NCBI GenBank assembly: GCA_036435485.1 | Contig: CM071595.1 | Span: 11,956,001-12,020,000 of the forward strand | Length of the DNA stretch: 64,000 nucleotides | Source: Saposhnikovia divaricata | Taxonomy: Eukaryota; Streptophyta; Magnoliopsida; Apiales; Apiaceae | Direction of reading: 5' to 3' | Shown: positions 36,646-49,100 of the stretch, piece by piece | Numbering within the stretch: position 1 is the stretch's first letter | Layout of the letters: each line of letters begins with the position of its first letter | Notes under the pieces: generated by a model | The model's input: the letters and a program-made list of their open reading frames with translations, nothing else | Databases searched by the model: none | Told to the model about the DNA's origin: nothing | Position numbers and translations under genes: made by a program

Positions 36646-38073
36646 TTCCAATCAATGTCGAGATTTTTTTGAGAAAGTATGATAATGTCATGCATATACC
36701 TCATAACAAAAAAATCACACTCCGTACCTCCTTCTTGTTGAGGACACTACACATAAATGAGGAAGATTTATTTATTACAAGTAAAAAAATGAGCAAAAAA
36801 ATAAATATAAAAACAAGTAAGTTATAGAACCTTAGTAGGACACCAAAGAAATTCTTTTCCATTTCTCGATCCACCTTGAGGTACATAGAATTTAAATGCC
36901 TTGTGAAATACGTATATGCCATCACATCTCTTTTACTAAATTAGGATTTGTCTATTACATACGTGAAAATTGAATTCGAATTCAACTTACGTTCGTGTAG
37001 GTGTTGTCAAGTGTATTTTTCTTAATTTCTTATTTCAACGGATCAAATACGTAGATAATACTTTCATAGAGATAAAAAAGGAGCAAATCCAATGGTTGCT
37101 ATAATCATACAGACATATATCATGTACATGTTGGATTATAAATGCAATACAATTACTAAAAAAAAATTATTCTGTTCTTACTCCTGGGTACAATTTAATT
37201 ACTAATATTTTTTTTAATGACTCAATTTTTTTACATGGACTTCCCTAACGTTGCGCGCGTTCAAATCTCATCATGTTTTTGCTGCACCTATATTTCTATA
37301 ACTCATCTATATTTGTAATTTCAGGACACAAGCAGTTAGGCTTTTACTTGTAATACTTAGCCATTCCCCATTCGTCTACTACTCTAATTCAGGGTCAAGT
37401 AAAAATTCAAAGCCTTTTGCTAATCCCTTTCTAAAAGATGAATATTCTGAATTTGATATTTTTTTTAATTGTGTTGAACTAAGAACACATATCCGACAAA
37501 GAAAAAAACAAAATATACAACATATATAGAAAATATAACAACATGGCCATACATACATACATATCAACAATATCATGAATCCTAAACTGATACAGAGAAC
37601 AGAGATAAGGGCAATCAATTACCCCAGATAATCAAACCAAGAGATGCCCAATCGAACCTAGAGAAGTAAAATCACACCAGAGAATTCAATATGCATCGTA
37701 ATGAAAGTAATAGTGGATAAAGTAAGAATAAAGGTTCTCGATTAGGGAGTTGTATCAATGAACCGTGATTAGTGAGAGTTGCATCGAGCAATTGAGGAAT
37801 TGAGGGAAGAGGAAGAGCGGGTCTAAGAGTGAGAGTTTCTAGACCTGGTGTAAAACGCAATCATGTGAAAAATTAAGAATTAAAATTAATTTTATTATAA
37901 ATTGATTTATATTCATTAATTGATACTATATAAAATTTCAAATTTTTAGAAAACTTACTTAGATTAAAGTGTATTTTTTTAATAATATAATTTACATAAT
38001 GAAGCATGATTCGGATATAATTTTATCATAAATAATGGTTCAAGATATATAAGTAGGAATGAATACATATTGT
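36646..38073. other. non-coding DNA
   Basis: This is AT-rich sequence between the CACTA element and the gypsy element. The minus-strand ORFs at 36701-36925, 37379-37618 and 37672-37860 have no recognisable domain and look incidental. Confidence 0.4.
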
Positions 38074-38593
38074 TGTGGAACAAAAACTAGGTTATCAAAT
38101 TGCGGCTTGGGTTTACTTGTATCCAATGCTAAGGTTCGTGAGTTTCGTTCTTTTAATGGCTGCTTCTGCGTTTGAGACTAAACGGTCCTCACAAAATGCC
38201 TACATATCTCTGTATTATTAGGGAATCAAGCCAAAAAATGTAGTTCTGAGAATGAGGGGTCAGGCCCTTTATATAGGCGTCGGGAGAATAAGATTTAGAG
38301 TAGGGTTAGGAGACTTGGTGGGCAAGTCACCTCCCTAGGAAAGGTTCTAGACTCCTACCTTGTAGGAGTCTATTTCCATGTTGAATTGGGTGCCTTGGAG
38401 GCTACTTCTTGTAGAAGTAATATCCTTATTTGACTCTTATTGCTGAGTTGCTAATTGCCCTCAATATTAATTACAAAATTAATATTTTAATTAGGGTTTT
38501 GGGCCTTATTATTGGGCTTCATACTTGGACCAAACTAGGTTGAATTAATGCATCATTAATTATGTCTTTAGGGTTTATTTTTAGCCCATATCT
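38074..38593 (-). repeat. 3' LTR of the gypsy element
   Basis: 520 bp, the same length as the 5' copy. On the minus strand it starts AGATATGGGCTAAAAATA, where the 5' copy has TGATATGGGC, so the terminal T is mutated. It ends GTTCCACA. The purine tract lies just outside at 38594-38607. Confidence 0.8.
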
Positions 38594-38754
38594 TTTGCCC
38601 CCCAACTTCTAGGAAAACTGATCAGATTTTCGTTGAAGTTATAATTTTCTTTTTCGAGACTCAGGGTTTATTTTGTACACTAGTGTTTCACAAAAACTGT
38701 CTCGATGTAAAGCGTGGAGTGACCGATGCATTTACGACGATGTTTACTCATTTT

Positions 38755-39170
38755 TTGGGCAAATTAAACCTTAATGACGTTTAATCGGTGCTAAACGGCA
38801 CCAAACAATGCTAAACGGCGCTAACCAGCCTTAAACTACATTTAAATGGTGTTAAACGGCATCGAACGGCACTAAACGATTCTAAACAGCGCTAAACAGC
38901 CTTAAACGACGTTTAAATGGTGTTAAACGGCGTTGAACGATACTAAACGATGCTAAACAGTGCTAGATAGCCTTAAATGGCATTTAAACGGTGTTAAAGG
39001 GTGTTGAACGGCACTGAACGATGCTAAACGGTGCTAAACGACACTAAATGGTGCTAAAAAGCCTTTTAAACGACATTTAAACAGTGTTAAATGGCGTTGA
39101 ACGGCACTAAACGATGTTAAACGTCGCTAAACAGCCTTAAATGGCGTTTAAACGGTGTTAAATGTCTTCA
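38755..39170. repeat. tandem array, about six units of about 70 bp
   Basis: CGTTTAAA-GGTGTTAAACGG recurs near 38776, 38838, 38908, 38979, 39072 and 39143. The units are joined by GCTAAACAGCCTTAAA segments. The array lies in the 3' non-coding part of the gypsy element. Confidence 0.8.
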
Positions 39171-39239
39171 GCTCCGGCTTCGACTTCGCTTCCGCTTCAT
39201 ATTTCAAATATGAAGTTGAAGCTTTGAACACCAACTCAA

Positions 39240-39640
39240 GATTCGGACACCACCTCAGTCGGTTGATGGCCTCCTGCAGAGGTCAGTTGGAGCCGGTCGG
39301 CCGGAGCTTCCCCTAGTGCTCGGTCGGCTAGAGCCGGTAGGCCAACATGCCTCGGTCACCCGGTTGGCCGTCGTTGATCTCTAGGCCTTTCTCGGAGCCT
39401 CGGTCGGCCGGTGCTCGATCGGCTAGAGCTTCCTTGGAGCCTCGGTCGATCGATGCTCGGTCAGTTGGAGCTTCCTCGGAACCTTGGTTGGCCAGTACAC
39501 GGTCGGTTGGAACTTCCTCGGAGCCTCAGTCAGTCGGTGCTCGGTCGGATGGAGCTTCCTTCGGGGGCTCGGTCGGCTTGTATCGGTCGATCGGAGCTCT
39601 CTCGGGAGCTCGGTCGACTGACCTCGGTCCTTAAACCTAA
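39240..39640. repeat. GC-rich tandem array, 42-bp unit
   Basis: GGAGCTTCCTCGGAGCCTCG-like units with GTCGGTCGG recur near 39426, 39468, 39509 and 39552, with degenerate copies before. The 42-bp period is a multiple of three, which keeps frames open and explains the 95- and 117-codon ORFs (39347-39634, 39411-39764). These are serine- and arginine-rich 14-residue repeats and are not genes. Confidence 0.8.
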
Positions 39641-40317
39641 ATGTCAGCCTATGAACGTTGATATCCGAACCTCAACGCCAGTATTTGAATGTCTAATGTC
39701 AACATTTAACCGCCGACAAACAAAAATTCTTGACTTCAGTTTAAGGTATAACTTATCTTTTTGATTAACATCCCTAATTCAATTCTAGGTTGGGTTTGCT
39801 ATGCCTTGGTTTTCTTTCTAAGATGTAGAACTTATGATGAAGTTCTTTAGTTTTTGCCTCCCCCTGGTTTCACATAGAGGAGGTCTTACTTCTCGGTTGA
39901 TCATTCAGGAAGTCCACTTGCTCCTTAATATTTGACTTCAGGTTTGCTGTGCCTTGGTTGGTTTTCAACCCTTTATCTTGATTCTAGGATTCCAACCTTC
40001 TTCTTATGCTCATAGAACCTTGCTTAGGTTTCAATTTGACTGACGGCTCTTAATTCAAGACCTTGAATTCAAACGACAAGCTCAATTGGAGGCAAACAGC
40101 TTTGTTTGCCATCAAGGCTTCAATCCTTAGTCTTGGAATATATTCTCCAAACTTTTCTTTGTTTATATCATAAAGTATTATCCTTTTATCTAATCTACTC
40201 AATTTTGTTTTTGACGCCGCATCAGAATAGAGTACCCAACATTCCTTCTGATTTCCTTCTGATCGGGCATAGTTTTATCACGTCCTTCCTGGGGTACTAT
40301 CTCCTGCCCCCCACTGC

Positions 40318-40470
40318 TTGGTTGCCAATGGGACATTCAACCATGAAGTCGGTTAATGCCTGAGCCTCGATGGTCGTCCGAGGCTTATATGTGATGTCAA
40401 AATCTCCTAACTCAATTGCCCACTTGATTAGCCTTTCGTTGGCTTTATGTAATATGTTTCTACAACGGGT
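40318..40470 (-). pseudogene. gypsy RNase H C-terminal fragment
   Basis: On the minus strand the frame reads RLIKWAIELGDFDITYKPRT then IEAQALTDFMVECP. This is the very characteristic linker at the end of plant gypsy RNase H (KWA-EL-EFDI-Y-PRT-IK-QALADF). No reverse transcriptase precedes it; only about 500 bp of unrecognised sequence separates it from the protease region. Confidence 0.75.
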
Positions 40471-40899
40471 GGTCCATCAGGACTTCAAAGTTTGTCTTTT
40501 ATCCAAGGTCCTTCAAGGACTTAAACTTTAATTCGATTATTTGTGATCTAACTGTTGATCTTTCGGGATCTTTTTCTACGCATGTGCTTATTTTTATTCA
40601 TATATTCTTTTATTTTTAGTACTTGGTCATCTTGACTTACACACATCAGGTGCATGGCACATAAATAAAATTACATAATCAATGAATGAAAAACAAACTT
40701 GCATTAATAATCTGAAATGGGTTCAACCTTTACATATAGTACTAATGTCCTACTCGGGGCAGTAAGCCCTGGAATGGTTTCATCAAACCTTATTTCTACT
40801 TCTCCGAATAAATATGAAGCTACGTCCTACTAGGATAGTTTAAAACATAATACACTTTGAGGCATCCATGTTTTCATCACCATATACATTCACGTTTTC

Positions 40900-41588
40900 A
40901 ATCGGGAGGACCTGCCCCCCGAGTCCATCAGGCCTTAACGGGCTATGTAACAGCTTCACGCCATCTTCTGGTCACCTTTTTGTTCTCCTACCAATTTCTG
41001 GTTGGAAACTTGATCTTCATGTAGTAGGTTGAGGCCACTGCCTTAAAGGCGTGGAGTCCAATCCTCCCGAGGATGGAATTGTAGGTAGAAGACGATTTGA
41101 TAACCAAAAAGTTCAGCATCTGAGTGGCCTCTATTAGCTTCTTTCCTATGGTGACGGGCAACTAAATACTTCCTCAACTTTAGATTCTACTCCATTGAAC
41201 CTGTAAATAGGCATGTTGGAGGGGGTCAACAGAGAGTCATTATACACCATCTTCATAAATGCATCATGAAACAAGATATCCACAGAAGCTCCATTGTCTA
41301 TCAAGACTAATTTTACCTCTCAATTTCTAATCACGGGCATTATGACCTATGGGTCATCATGGGAAACTTCACCCCTTCAAGGTCTGAATCATCAAATCCG
41401 ATTGTTACCTTCGTTTTTGCATATTTTGGTGTTTCTCCAACAATGTGCATTACTTCTCTGGCATAAGCCTTTCGAGAATTATTTATTGTCCCGGCCGTAG
41501 TTGGGCCTCATGAGTTCATGTAGACTACTGGCCCTCGGGGTTGTGGATTATGATCTCGATCATCGTTGCTCGTATCATACTCTCTTCT
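40900..41588 (-). pseudogene. gypsy protease region, several stops and a frame change
   Basis: On the minus strand the order is NNSRKAYAREVMHIVGE, GFDDSDLEG, then VLIDNGASVDILFHDAF, then YNSILGRIGLHAFKAVASTY and KIKFPTRNW. This is the region around the aspartic protease and the start of pol in plant gypsy elements. The catalytic triplet is DNG (41290-41298), where D-[S/T]-G is expected. At least two in-frame stops precede it, and a frame change separates it from the YNSILGR block. Clearly inactive. Confidence 0.75.
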
Positions 41589-43319
41589 CTAATTACCACG
41601 ATCTTCATCCTTAGTGATGTGGCTCAGCTTCCCTTTACGGATCAAGAACTCGATCTCGTCTTTGAGTTTCTCGTAATCATCAGTGTGATGCCTCACATCC
41701 ATGTGGAATCTGCAATACTGATTCTTGTTTCTCTTTGAGGGATCACCCCTAATTGACTTCGGCCATCGAAAGTCCTTATCATTTTCAATGTCCAACAGGA
41801 TTTGACTTCTAGAAGTGTTCAACCTTGCATACTCAGAAAACCTTGGTCCTAGAGCAGAGTCGGAGTCCTTTCTAGTTCGGGGATACTTGTCCCTAACATC
41901 ATACTCCTGCTCTGTCTTTCACCTTTTAGAGTTCCCATTTCCACCAGTTTCGGTAGAGACCTCTGTTTTCTTTATGCTCTCTTCAGCTTTTCTGTACTTG
42001 CTTGCCCTTTTTTGGAGCTCGGTCATGCTCTTAGGGGGATGATTTCCTAACGACATCTGAAAGAAAACATTCGATGTCCTATTCTGCAAGGCTATCATAG
42101 CTACTTTTTTTTCCAGATCAGGGATGTTTAACGTCTCCTTGATGAAGCGCTTGAGATAATCCCTTAGGTTCTCATTCTTCCCTTGTACCACCTGCATAAG
42201 AGATGCAGAGCTCTTCTCATGGACTCTTCCATTAATAAATTGGTTGATAAAAGCCATGCTCAATTCCTTAAAAGATCCAATTGAGTTTGTAGGCAAATGG
42301 CTATACCATATTTGAGCCATGATCGCAAGGGTTTGTGGAATGCCCTACACTTGATAGCATCACTAGCAGGTTGCAACATCAGTGCATTCGAGAACGTCCT
42401 CACATGATTTACGGTATCAACCGTTCCATCATAAGCCTTTATAGTAGGCATCTTAAACTTCCTAGAGATGTGAGCTTTCATTACCTCCTCAGTAAATAGG
42501 GGTGTAGGATCATCAGGATCTCCAAGTTGCATCAAGTCTTTGGGATCAGCCCTGGGGATTTCCACCCTTATAGTTTCACCTCTTGGGGCATCGACCCTTT
42601 TCTGCCTTCTAGACGGCCTCTCTAAATCAACTATGGGAATCTCTCCTGACCTCAGAGGGGTTCGATTCTGATTCTACCTCTGTTGCTCCCTTGCGATGTC
42701 CTCTTTTAACCTCTGAATCTTGGCTTCATGAGCCTTAATCCTTTCATCAGTTGTCAATGGGGGTCCATCATGGATTCTTTGACCATGCCTTACAGGCTCT
42801 TTGCTTGCACATCGCCTCCTCGGGGCTTCATCTCGATCTTTCTCCTCAGAGGAGGAATTGTTAGTTTAGTAGCCAGAATAGTCATTGTACCCTTGTCCAT
42901 GATCAGGGCCTAAACCCCTAATATATGTTGGGTTGATAGTATGGCTCATGTATATGAAGGGCGTGACCACTAGGTCCAGAACCTTGATATGGGGGATAGT
43001 TAGGCAGCCCATACACCGGGTTCGTGCTTGCGGGGAGCATGGTGGTTGAGATTTGGGTTCCATGAGGTAGAGATCATCCCACAAGAGGGGAGACAATCAT
43101 CTGAAGGGGGTTGGTCTCTTGGACTTGCAGATTTATCACCACGACTCGTGAGCCATCAATCTGAGTTTCATAGGGATTCGTCCCTTGACGATGAGAGATT
43201 GGAACCTGCATGGTTGTTTCTGTTCCGGGGGGTATGGACCCTTGCTCCGTGATGATAGTAGGAGCGTTGGTGATGGTGGTCACCTCGGTTGTGACTGGTG
43301 ACCTTCGTGTTTGAACCAT
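41589..43319 (-). pseudogene. gypsy gag, fragmented
   Basis: The likely start is ATG 43319, just after the primer site (MVQTRRSPVTTEVTT). The frame is broken near 43080 and again further on. From 42565 to about 42290 it reads MPTIKAYDGTVDTVNHVRTF. In another frame (42320-41919) comes WYSHLPTNSIGSFKELSMAF, a retrotransposon-gag core. From 41822 to 41589 follows YCRFHMDVRHHTDDYEKLKD, the usual gag C-terminal Cys/His region of this lineage. At least three frame changes and several stops interrupt it. Gag would form the virus-like particle; this copy cannot. Confidence 0.8.
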
Positions 43320-43355
43320 GGTTGATGTTGTTTTCCCACAGACGGTGTCAAATAT

Positions 43356-43875
43356 TGTGGAACCAAAACTATGTTATCGAATTACGGCTAGGGTTTACTT
43401 GTATCTAATGCTAGGGTTCATGAGTTTCATGCTTTTAATGGTTGCTTCCACGTTTAAGACTAAACGGTCCTCACAGAATGCCTACGTATCTCTGTATTAT
43501 TAGAGAATCAAGCCAAAAAATGTAATTATGAGAATATGGGGTCAAGCCCTTTATATAGGCGTTAGGAGCCTAAGATTTAGTGTAGGGTTAGGAGACTTGG
43601 TGGGCAAGTCACCTCCTTGAGGAAGGTTCTAGACTCCTAACTTGTAGGAGTCTGTCTCCATGTTGAATTGGGTGCCTTGAAGGCTACTTCTTGTAGAAGG
43701 TATATCCTTATTTGACTTTTATTGCTGAACTGCTAATTGTCCTCAATATTAATTACGAAATTAATATTTTAATTAGGGTTTTGGGCCCCATTAATGGGAT
43801 TCATACTTGGACCAAACTAGATACAATTAATGTATCATTAATTGTGTCTTTAGGGCTTATTTTTAGCCCATATCA
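43356..43875 (-). repeat. 5' LTR of the gypsy element
   Basis: 520 bp, starting TGATATGGGCTAAAAATAAG and ending GTTCCACA on the minus strand. It aligns end to end with 38074-38593 (for example ACTAAACGGTCCTCACA in both). Confidence 0.85.
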
Positions 43876-44591
43876 AATATTATTTATTTGTATATGAAAA
43901 TATTTAAATTTAATTTTTTATAAAATATTGTTTGATTTGTATAAATCTTATTTGAATACTATTATTCAATTTAACATTTTTTTAATAGAATGGTATAAAA
44001 TGGTGTATTTGATAACATAATTTCAATTTAAATGAGGATCGATCGCTGCAACTTCAATCTTGAGGAAAGTAAGTCATAATTGATTCAATTAGGTTGTTCA
44101 TTATGCTACATCTTGTTCATTATATCGATGTGATGCAACAAAAATTCATTCTGTGCCATGTATTATTCCTTTAACTCTTCGTGATCATATATCATTTTGA
44201 CGCGCCGGATTGATTAGTGATATTTTATTTTATTTTGTACTACCAAGTGTTAAAAAGTCAAAATTATATTATTGATTGCTTATGAAATTGCTTTCGATTG
44301 AACGTCGTTGCTTATAAAGAAAGTGTTCAAAAAAATATGTACTACCAAGTGTTCGAAAAAATTTGTTGAAGAAAAAAGTCAAAAAATTTACAAAAAAAAT
44401 TGTAAAAAAAAGGGTCAAAAATGTAAATTTAGGAAAAAAAATTGTTAAAAAAGGGCAAAAATGTATTTTTAAAAATTACACTTAAAAAAATTGTACTTTT
44501 GAAAAATCCCTAATATAATATAAAATACGTATTATTTTGGTAGAAACATTATTTGTATATAATTTAGTTTTTTTTAAAAATTATAATGCTT
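43876..44591. other. AT-rich non-coding DNA, probably interior of the third CACTA element
   Basis: No coding sequence. The plus strand becomes A-rich (44290-44520) with repeated CTACCAAGTGTT. The sequence directly left of the copia insertion (GCTTTTAGC) is continuous with the CACTA subterminal repeats that resume at 62684 once the nested elements are removed. Confidence 0.45.
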
Positions 44592-44596
44592 TTAGC

Positions 44597-46141
44597 TGTT
44601 GGGTTTCGAGGCATAAAACGCAGCGGATAAACGTAAATAAAACAATAAAAATCGAAACCCAAACCAGGATCCATGTATAATTATGGACAAATTATGGAGA
44701 TTACGAATCATACCTTTAAAAAGCTTTACTTTCACGAACTCAACGGAGATCCTAGCTTTCACGACTTTTGTCTACCTCTCGGAAAACACCTCTATGGTAT
44801 CCACATGAACACCTTCAAGAACAACTCACGAACTTGACTGCGGAATGGATGTACAAGCCTCCTTATTGATGATTCGATTTCTGCCTTTTCTTGCTGCCTT
44901 CTCCAGGGTTTTTCACAAAAAAGTAAAGCCCTCTTAACCTATCATTATCTATTTATAATGACTGGTTAATGGGCCCTCAACAGCAAAAGCCCAACCCTTT
45001 TAGGTATAGGATTAAATAATAAAACGAAATTCTATTATTTAATTAATAACTAAGTCACACTTAATTATTATGGGCAGAATACTCCTATAATTCGAATTTA
45101 TATATTATCTCAATTAATTAAGTCTCACTTAATTAACATAATAAAATTCAAATAATCACCAATTAATTTAAATCCATAATTTAAATGAATTATTCCTTTA
45201 AGTGCTCAATGTGTGTGACCCTATAGACTATTATTTAATTGGAAATAATTTTAGTCTCCAATAAAACTATAAACAATGAGCGGTATCTAGTAATACATCA
45301 TTGCTACCCAATTAAACAATAATTAAATCGTGATTCGATAAAACCTTTTTCGTGATTAATGTTTCCGTGTAATATAATCCCTTTAACCAAATATTATAGA
45401 TTAAACTCGAGGCATGTGTTTAGTCATCCTCTTCAACATTTAATCCGGGTTTACTTGATCCATGAGTAGACTATTAAAAACAAATCGTTATTTGAGCACG
45501 ACCATGCATTTTATAGTCTCACTCAATCAAGAGGCCAATAATATCTCTCCTAATTATAGGAAGGTTAAATCCTTTATCTATCATTCATATTTCTCATACG
45601 ACTCATGATATACCCGATGTCCACTTTTATCATCACCCGGTCAAAGGTAACTTTTAATGTAGTCAAAGTATATTAATCCTCGTATAGAAATATAATGATC
45701 TCAAGTCAAAGGATCATTACACCATTATCACTGTGAGTCTTTCTTATGACTTTATTAAACATGAAGAATCTCACTGTGGGTCTGTCCAGTACCATGTACT
45801 CCTACATGTACCTATGTATTGACTTTAGTATCTCCATACTTATAACCAATGAGATGTGGTAATCTGTCAAACAACATACTAGTCTATTTATGCATTATTA
45901 TTGTCCTATAATAATAATACTCGACCAGGGACCTTTTAAGAATATGATATATTATATAATCTCAAGTTCAAGTCATGTACTTAAACTATATAATGTGTAT
46001 CATGATTCTAAGGACATTTATTATGCTAACAAATATATCGCAGTAATTAAAGTCATAATAAATACGTTTATTGAATGATCAAATGACATAAAGGTTTATT
46101 CAAAGAAAAAATGTATTGCCTCTAGGGCACCTACACTAACA
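44597..46141 (-). repeat. 3' LTR of the copia element (1545 bp)
   Basis: It is complete, with TGTTAGTG and CCCAACA ends. It contains about 45 bp near 45225-45270 that are deleted in the 5' LTR between two CTATA motifs, indicating a short direct-repeat deletion there. The 62-codon ORF (45890-46078) is incidental; its counterpart lies in the other LTR. Confidence 0.9.
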
Positions 46142-46155
46142 ATCTCCCACTTGCA

Positions 46156-49100
46156 CTAGAGCCAATCACCCATGTATCTAATACCCATGGAACTAGTATG
46201 ACCATCGTGCTTCTGCTGCGACAAGCCTTTGGTCAGTGGGTCTGCAATGTTATCATTTGTGTGCACTTTACATATGTGTATGTCACCCCTTTCATTAATC
46301 TCTCGAATAAGGTGAAATCTCCTGAGTATATGTTTGGATCAGGAGTTTGATCTAGGTTCTTTAGCCTGTGCAATGGCTCCATTATTATCGCAGTATAGAT
46401 CAATGGGATCTGCGATCGATGGAACCACTCCCAAATCAGTAATGAATTTTCGAATCCAAACAGCCTCCTTAGCTGCTTCACAAGCTGCAATGTACTCAGC
46501 CTCCATTGTAGAATCAGCTACTGTTTCTTGCTTTGAACTCTTCCAGCTTACAGTACCTTCGTTTAGACAAAACACAAAACCAGACTGTGATACAGTATCA
46601 TCCCTGTCTGTTTGGAAACTTGCATCGGTGTAACCTTTTACAACCAGTTTATCCTCTCCTCCATACACCAAGAATGAATCTTTAGTCCTTTTCAGGTACT
46701 TTAGAATATTCTTGACTGCCGTCCAGTGACCTTCACCTGGATTAGACTGGTATCTGCTCGTCATGCTCAAAGCATACGAAACATCTGGAAGAGTACATAT
46801 CATTGCATACGTGATAGATCCAATTGCTGAGGCATATGGAACCTTACTCATGTGATCCTTCTCATCCAATGATTTCGGAAACTGGTCTTTAGAGATTGTT
46901 ATCCTTTGAGACACGGGGACATACCCCCTTTTTGCATTTTGCATACCAAAGCGATGCAAAACCTTATCAATGTATGTGCTCTGACGTAGACTGATCATCC
47001 TTCTAGATCTATCTCTGTAGATCCTCATTCCTAGAATGTAGGTTGCCTCTCCTAAGTCTTTCATAGAGAAGTTGTTCCCTAACCAAGTCTTAACATCCTT
47101 TAGAGAAGGTATGTCATTCCCCATTAGTAGTATTTCATCAACATATAGTACTATGAATGCCACATAGCTCCCACTAGCCTTCCTGTAAACACAAGGTTCA
47201 TCTTCATTTTGAACAAAGCCATACCCTTTGACTGTTTCATCAAAATGAATATTCCATCTCCTAGATGCTTGCTTCAATCCATAAATGGATCGACGTAATT
47301 TACATACCTTGCCAACATTCCTTGGATCGACAAAACCTTCAGGTTGTGTCATGTACACATCCTCTTCAAGGCTTCCATTAAGGAAGGCAGTTTTGACATC
47401 CATTTTCCAGATTTCATAATAATGGAATGCTGCAATGGCAAGCAAAATCCTTATGGACTTGACCATAGCCACTGGTGAGAAAGTTTCATCATAGTCAATA
47501 CCATGAATTTGTTTGAAACCTTTTGCTACCAGCCTTGCTTTATAGGTCTGAACATTTCCATCCATGTAAGTTTTCTTCTTGAAAACCCATTTGCACCCTA
47601 CGGGTTTTACCCCTTTAGGTGGATCAACCAAAGTCCATACTTGGTTTTCGTACATGGAATCCATCTCGGATTTCATGGCTTCAAGCCATCTCTTAGAGTC
47701 TGGACTGTTCATAGCATCTCAGTATGTAAGAGGCTCATCTTCATCTATGAGCATCAAATCACCACATTGAGTCAAAAGAAATCCATATCTCTCTGGCTCA
47801 TGGCGAATTCTACCAGATCTACGAACAACCTGTGTTTGTTGAGCATTATTATCATCCTGCGCTTGTTCCACTTCAGGTTCAATGTTGTTTTGTGATTCTC
47901 GATCTTCATCGAGATCTATAGTTCTCCCACTGTTTTTTTGGAAACAAAATCTCTTTCCATGAAGACAGCATCTTGAGCAACAAACACTTTTTCCTCAGAA
48001 GGACTATAAAAATAATACGCCTTTGTTTCTTTAGGGTATCCCACAAAATTGCACTCTTCGGATTTAGGTCCAATCTTGTCAGATACTTGACGTTTCACAA
48101 ACGCCTTGCATCCCCAAACTTTCATAAAGCTCATGCCTGACCGTTTCTCCTCCCATATCTCATATGGAGTCTTTTGAACCTTCTTAGTAGGAACACGGTT
48201 AAGTGTGAAAGCCGCTGTTTCTAGAGCATAACCCCAGAAACTTATTGGAAGATCTGTATGACTCATCATCGATCGCACCATGTCCAATAAGGTGCGATTT
48301 CTCCTCTCTGAAACTCCATTCCATTGAGGTGTACCTGGCGGAGTGAGTTGTGATACAATACCACACTCCTTTATATACTCTTTAAATTCAGTGCTTAAGT
48401 ATTCACCCCCATGATCAGATCGTAAGATCTTAATACTTGCACCACCGCCAATTTGCTTCTCTACTTCAGCCTTGTATTCTTCGAACTTTTCAAAAGAATC
48501 GGATTTGTACATCATAAGATATACATATCCATATCTACTGAAATCATCAGTAAATGTTATGAAGTAGTAGTATCCTCCTCTAGCCATCACACGCATTGGG
48601 CCACATACAACACTATGTATTAGCCCGAGACGTTGAGTGGCCCTTTGACCTTTACCAGTGAAAGGGGCTTTAGTCATCTTACCAAGCAAACAAGATTCGC
48701 ATTCTTGGTATGATTCAAAATCAAACTTATCCAAATATCCATCCTTATGTAATTTGGATATGCGTTTCTCATTTATATGGCCTAGACGACAATGCCACAG
48801 GTATGTTTGATTTGAGTCATTAACTTTAAGTCGTTTGTTTTCTATATTACAGACAGGATTATCTAAATCAAGAACATATAAACCATTAAACAAACGCGCA
48901 ACACCATAAGTTAAATCATTCAAATCAAAAGAGCAACTGTTGTTCTTTATTGTAAACGAAAAACCTTTCTTGTCCAAACAAGAAACAGAAATAATGTTTC
49001 TGCGAATCGCAGGCACGTAAAAACAGTCTTCAAGTTCTAAAACAAGCCCAGAGGGCAAAGATAAATAATAAGTTCCTACAGCTAAAGCAGCAACTCTTGC

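Larger units (their letters stand above)
38074..43875 (-). mobile_element. old, internally deleted Ty3/gypsy retrotransposon
   Basis: Two 520-bp LTRs (38074-38593 and 43356-43875) in direct orientation enclose 4.76 kb. Next to the right LTR on the minus strand is TTTGACACCGTCTGTGGGAA, a decayed form of the TTGGCGCCGTCTGTGGGAA primer site of plant gypsy elements. Next to the left LTR is the purine tract TTGGGGGGCAAAAG. The right LTR is therefore 5' and the element reads leftwards. It holds broken gag, a protease remnant and a short RNase H piece; reverse transcriptase and integrase were not found. The 3' part holds tandem repeats. LTR divergence is high (about one base in ten over the stretch I compared), and no convincing target duplication remains. 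Confidence 0.8.

Noticed and set aside
39347..39764. Two ORFs of 95 and 117 codons with Ser/Arg-rich repeats
   Set aside because: They are explained by a 42-bp tandem repeat whose period is a multiple of three; no domain and no gene context.
41294..42042. Plus-strand ORFs of 65-75 codons
   Set aside because: Antisense shadows of the decayed gypsy gag and protease.
46233..46490. Minus-strand ORF of 85 codons
   Set aside because: Out-of-frame shadow of the copia RNase H region.
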